Source of the DNA: Chroococcidiopsidaceae cyanobacterium CP_BM_RX_35
GTDB taxonomy: Bacteria > Cyanobacteriota > Cyanobacteriia > Cyanobacteriales > Chroococcidiopsidaceae
DNA: 6,701 bases
Direction of reading: 5' to 3'
Assembly: GCA_019242465.1 (NCBI GenBank)
Contig: JAFAVL010000228.1
Coordinates: 1 to 6,701, forward strand
Part shown: in pieces, positions 5,705-6,701 of the stretch
Position numbering within the stretch: the first letter of the stretch is position 1
Layout: each line of letters starts with the position of its first letter
Made by a program: the position numbers and the translations under genes
Notes under the pieces: model-generated
What the model was told of the DNA's origin: nothing
The model's database searches: none
Seen by the model: only the letters and a program-made list of their open reading frames with translations

Positions 5705-5741
5705 TCTGTATAAAACTGCTGTTTTGAGGAAGGCATATTTG

Positions 5742-6581
5742 ATGGTATTACAAGTGCAACTTGACCAAGGGGAAGCGCGTCTGGCATGGAAGTCAGATGA
5801 TGGACTTTCCTGCCTCTATCACAGCGACAGCTTAAAGGTGATGACCTCGTTACCCGCTGAAACCGTAGACTGCATTTGGACCGATCCGCCTTACAATCTC
5901 TCCAACGACGGCATCACTTGTGTGGCAGGGCAAATGGTAAAGGTTAATAAGGGCGAGTGGGACAAGAGCCGTGGGGCAGATCTAGACCACGAGTTCAACA
6001 AGACGTGGCTCGCTGCTTGTTATCGACTTCTCAAGCCTACTGGCACTATCTGGGTGACTGGCACACTACATGTGTATCCGTCAATTGGATTCGCCATGCA
6101 GCAACTGGGCTTTCGTATCCTTAACGATATCATCTGGGAAAAGCCTGCCCCACCACCTAACCTAGGTTGCCGATGCTTTACTCACTCGACAGAACTGATA
6201 TTTTGGGCAACAAAAGCACAAAAGGGTAAGGATCGCTACACATTCAACTACGAGGCTATGAAATCCGAGAACGACGACAAGCAGATGAAGAACTTGTGGA
6301 GAATGCCTGCTCCTAGCAATGATGAGAAACGCTACGGCAAGCATCCAACCCAGAAGCCCATCAGGCTCGTTGCCCGCTGTTTGCGAGCCAGCAGTCTTCC
6401 AGGTGACTTGGTTTTCGATCCCTTCTCTGGTTCATCTACAACTGGAGTTGCAGCTCTGGCATTGGGTCGCCGCTTCATCGGGTGCGAAGCGGACGAGAAA
6501 TATGTTGAGCTTTCACGCAAGCGTCTCACGAATCTGTCTGGTATGGAGAAACATTCAGCAGTTAAATATTTACCGTTGTGA
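5742..6581 (+). CDS. beta-class DNA adenine-N6 methyltransferase, DpnA-like
   Basis: Site-specific DNA methyltransferase of 279 aa. The catalytic motif IV, TDPPYNLS (D48-P-P-Y51), comes before the SAM-binding motif I, FDPFSGSSTTG (residues 225-235), the beta-class order; DPPY favours N6-adenine over N4-cytosine. Between them are GQMVKVNKGEWDK (63-75), LNDIIWEKPAPPPNLGCR (127-144), FTHSTELIFWA (146-156) and GKHPTQKP (199-206). The stretch around motif IV (PPY.LSN.GI...GQ.V.V.KG.WDK) and the ..R.FTHSTE segment closely match DpnA/M2.DpnII as I remember it, an enzyme that methylates GATC including in single-stranded DNA; M.HinfI (GANTC) is more distant. ATG 5742 is chosen because AGGAAGG (5727-5733) lies eight bases upstream; an in-frame TTG at 5724 lacks such a site. 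No restriction endonuclease gene is visible nearby. Specificity for GATC is inferred. Confidence 0.92.
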   Translation: MVLQVQLDQGEARLAWKSDDGLSCLYHSDSLKVMTSLPAETVDCIWTDPPYNLSNDGITCVAGQMVKVNKGEWDKSRGADLDHEFNKTWLAACYRLLKPTGTIWVTGTLHVYPSIGFAMQQLGFRILNDIIWEKPAPPPNLGCRCFTHSTELIFWATKAQKGKDRYTFNYEAMKSENDDKQMKNLWRMPAPSNDEKRYGKHPTQKPIRLVARCLRASSLPGDLVFDPFSGSSTTGVAALALGRRFIGCEADEKYVELSRKRLTNLSGMEKHSAVKYLPL

Positions 6582-6609
6582 TCTAGTGGAATCACTGACG
6601 GGGCGACGA

Positions 6610-6657
6610 AGAGGCTATAAAGCAGACAGGATAAGCTTCATAGCCCTCTGACCCTTT
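6610..6657 (+). terminator. hairpin downstream of the DNA methylase, probable terminator
   Basis: A long stem formed by AGAGGCTAT (6610-6618) and ATAGCCCTCT (6640-6649, one bulged C), continued by AAGC (6620-6623)/GCTT (6635-6638) around an 11-base loop. Downstream is GACCCTTTTG with a short T-run. It starts 28 bases after the methylase stop. The bulge, mismatch and short T-run make it moderate in strength. Confidence 0.55.
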
Positions 6658-6701
6658 TGATAATACTTCAACTTATTGCAATTGAGTCGCATTAACTCTG
6701 C

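Noticed and set aside
6319..6651. Overlapping frames on both strands across the 3' half of the methylase gene
   Set aside because: They cover motif I of the methylase in other frames and have no recognisable content.

Overview
The window looks like cyanobacterial chromosome. The evidence is two exact copies of the HIP1 octamer GCGATCGC (1586-1593 and 3354-3361), further CGATCG sites (566-571, 1064-1069), mixed AT-rich spacers and moderate-GC genes, and a gene set (old yellow enzyme, DUF202 protein, solitary adenine methylase, and a small protein and a decayed gene that resemble cyanobacterial hypothetical proteins) that fits that phylum. The genus cannot be settled from the sequence alone.

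Left part (1-2351): a redox module. A short-chain dehydrogenase/reductase (47-804, minus) lies 60 bases downstream of an FMN-dependent old yellow enzyme/alkene reductase (865-1953, minus). An ArsR-type repressor gene (2037-2351, plus) is divergent from them. The 83-base space between repressor and reductase carries nested inverted repeats, a natural candidate for the operator. The SDR gene has a one-base deletion near 143-147 that cuts off its conserved C-terminus; restoring one base gives a normal 252-residue protein. A plausible reading is an electrophile/enone-responsive circuit, with the repressor sensing through cysteines rather than through the classic ArsR metal site. That sensing role is inference.

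Middle part (2352-3458): mostly decayed DNA. On the minus strand, gene-like sequence broken by stops and frameshifts runs from about 3077 to 2387. It includes a C-terminal segment resembling a family of uncharacterised cyanobacterial proteins, and a second fragment that I do not recognise. Next comes a short intact gene (3221-3397, plus, 58 aa) with a strong ribosome binding site and a HIP1 site inside it.

Right part (3459-6701): a class I SAM-dependent methyltransferase (3459-4178, minus) lies behind a membrane-anchored or secreted N-acetylmuramoyl-L-alanine amidase (4237-5055, minus). Divergent from these is a DUF202 membrane protein with a TTG start (5243-5641, plus). It is followed by a beta-class DNA adenine methyltransferase closely resembling DpnA-type GATC enzymes (5742-6581, plus), with a hairpin terminator candidate after it. 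No restriction enzyme is visible beside it, so within this window the methylase is solitary. A GATC-specific enzyme would act on the core of HIP1.

No tRNA, rRNA, CRISPR array, insertion sequence or phage gene was seen. The most interesting items are the divergent ArsR/reductase control region with the broken SDR gene, the short uncharacterised protein, and the solitary DpnA-like methylase with possible competing hairpins in its leader.
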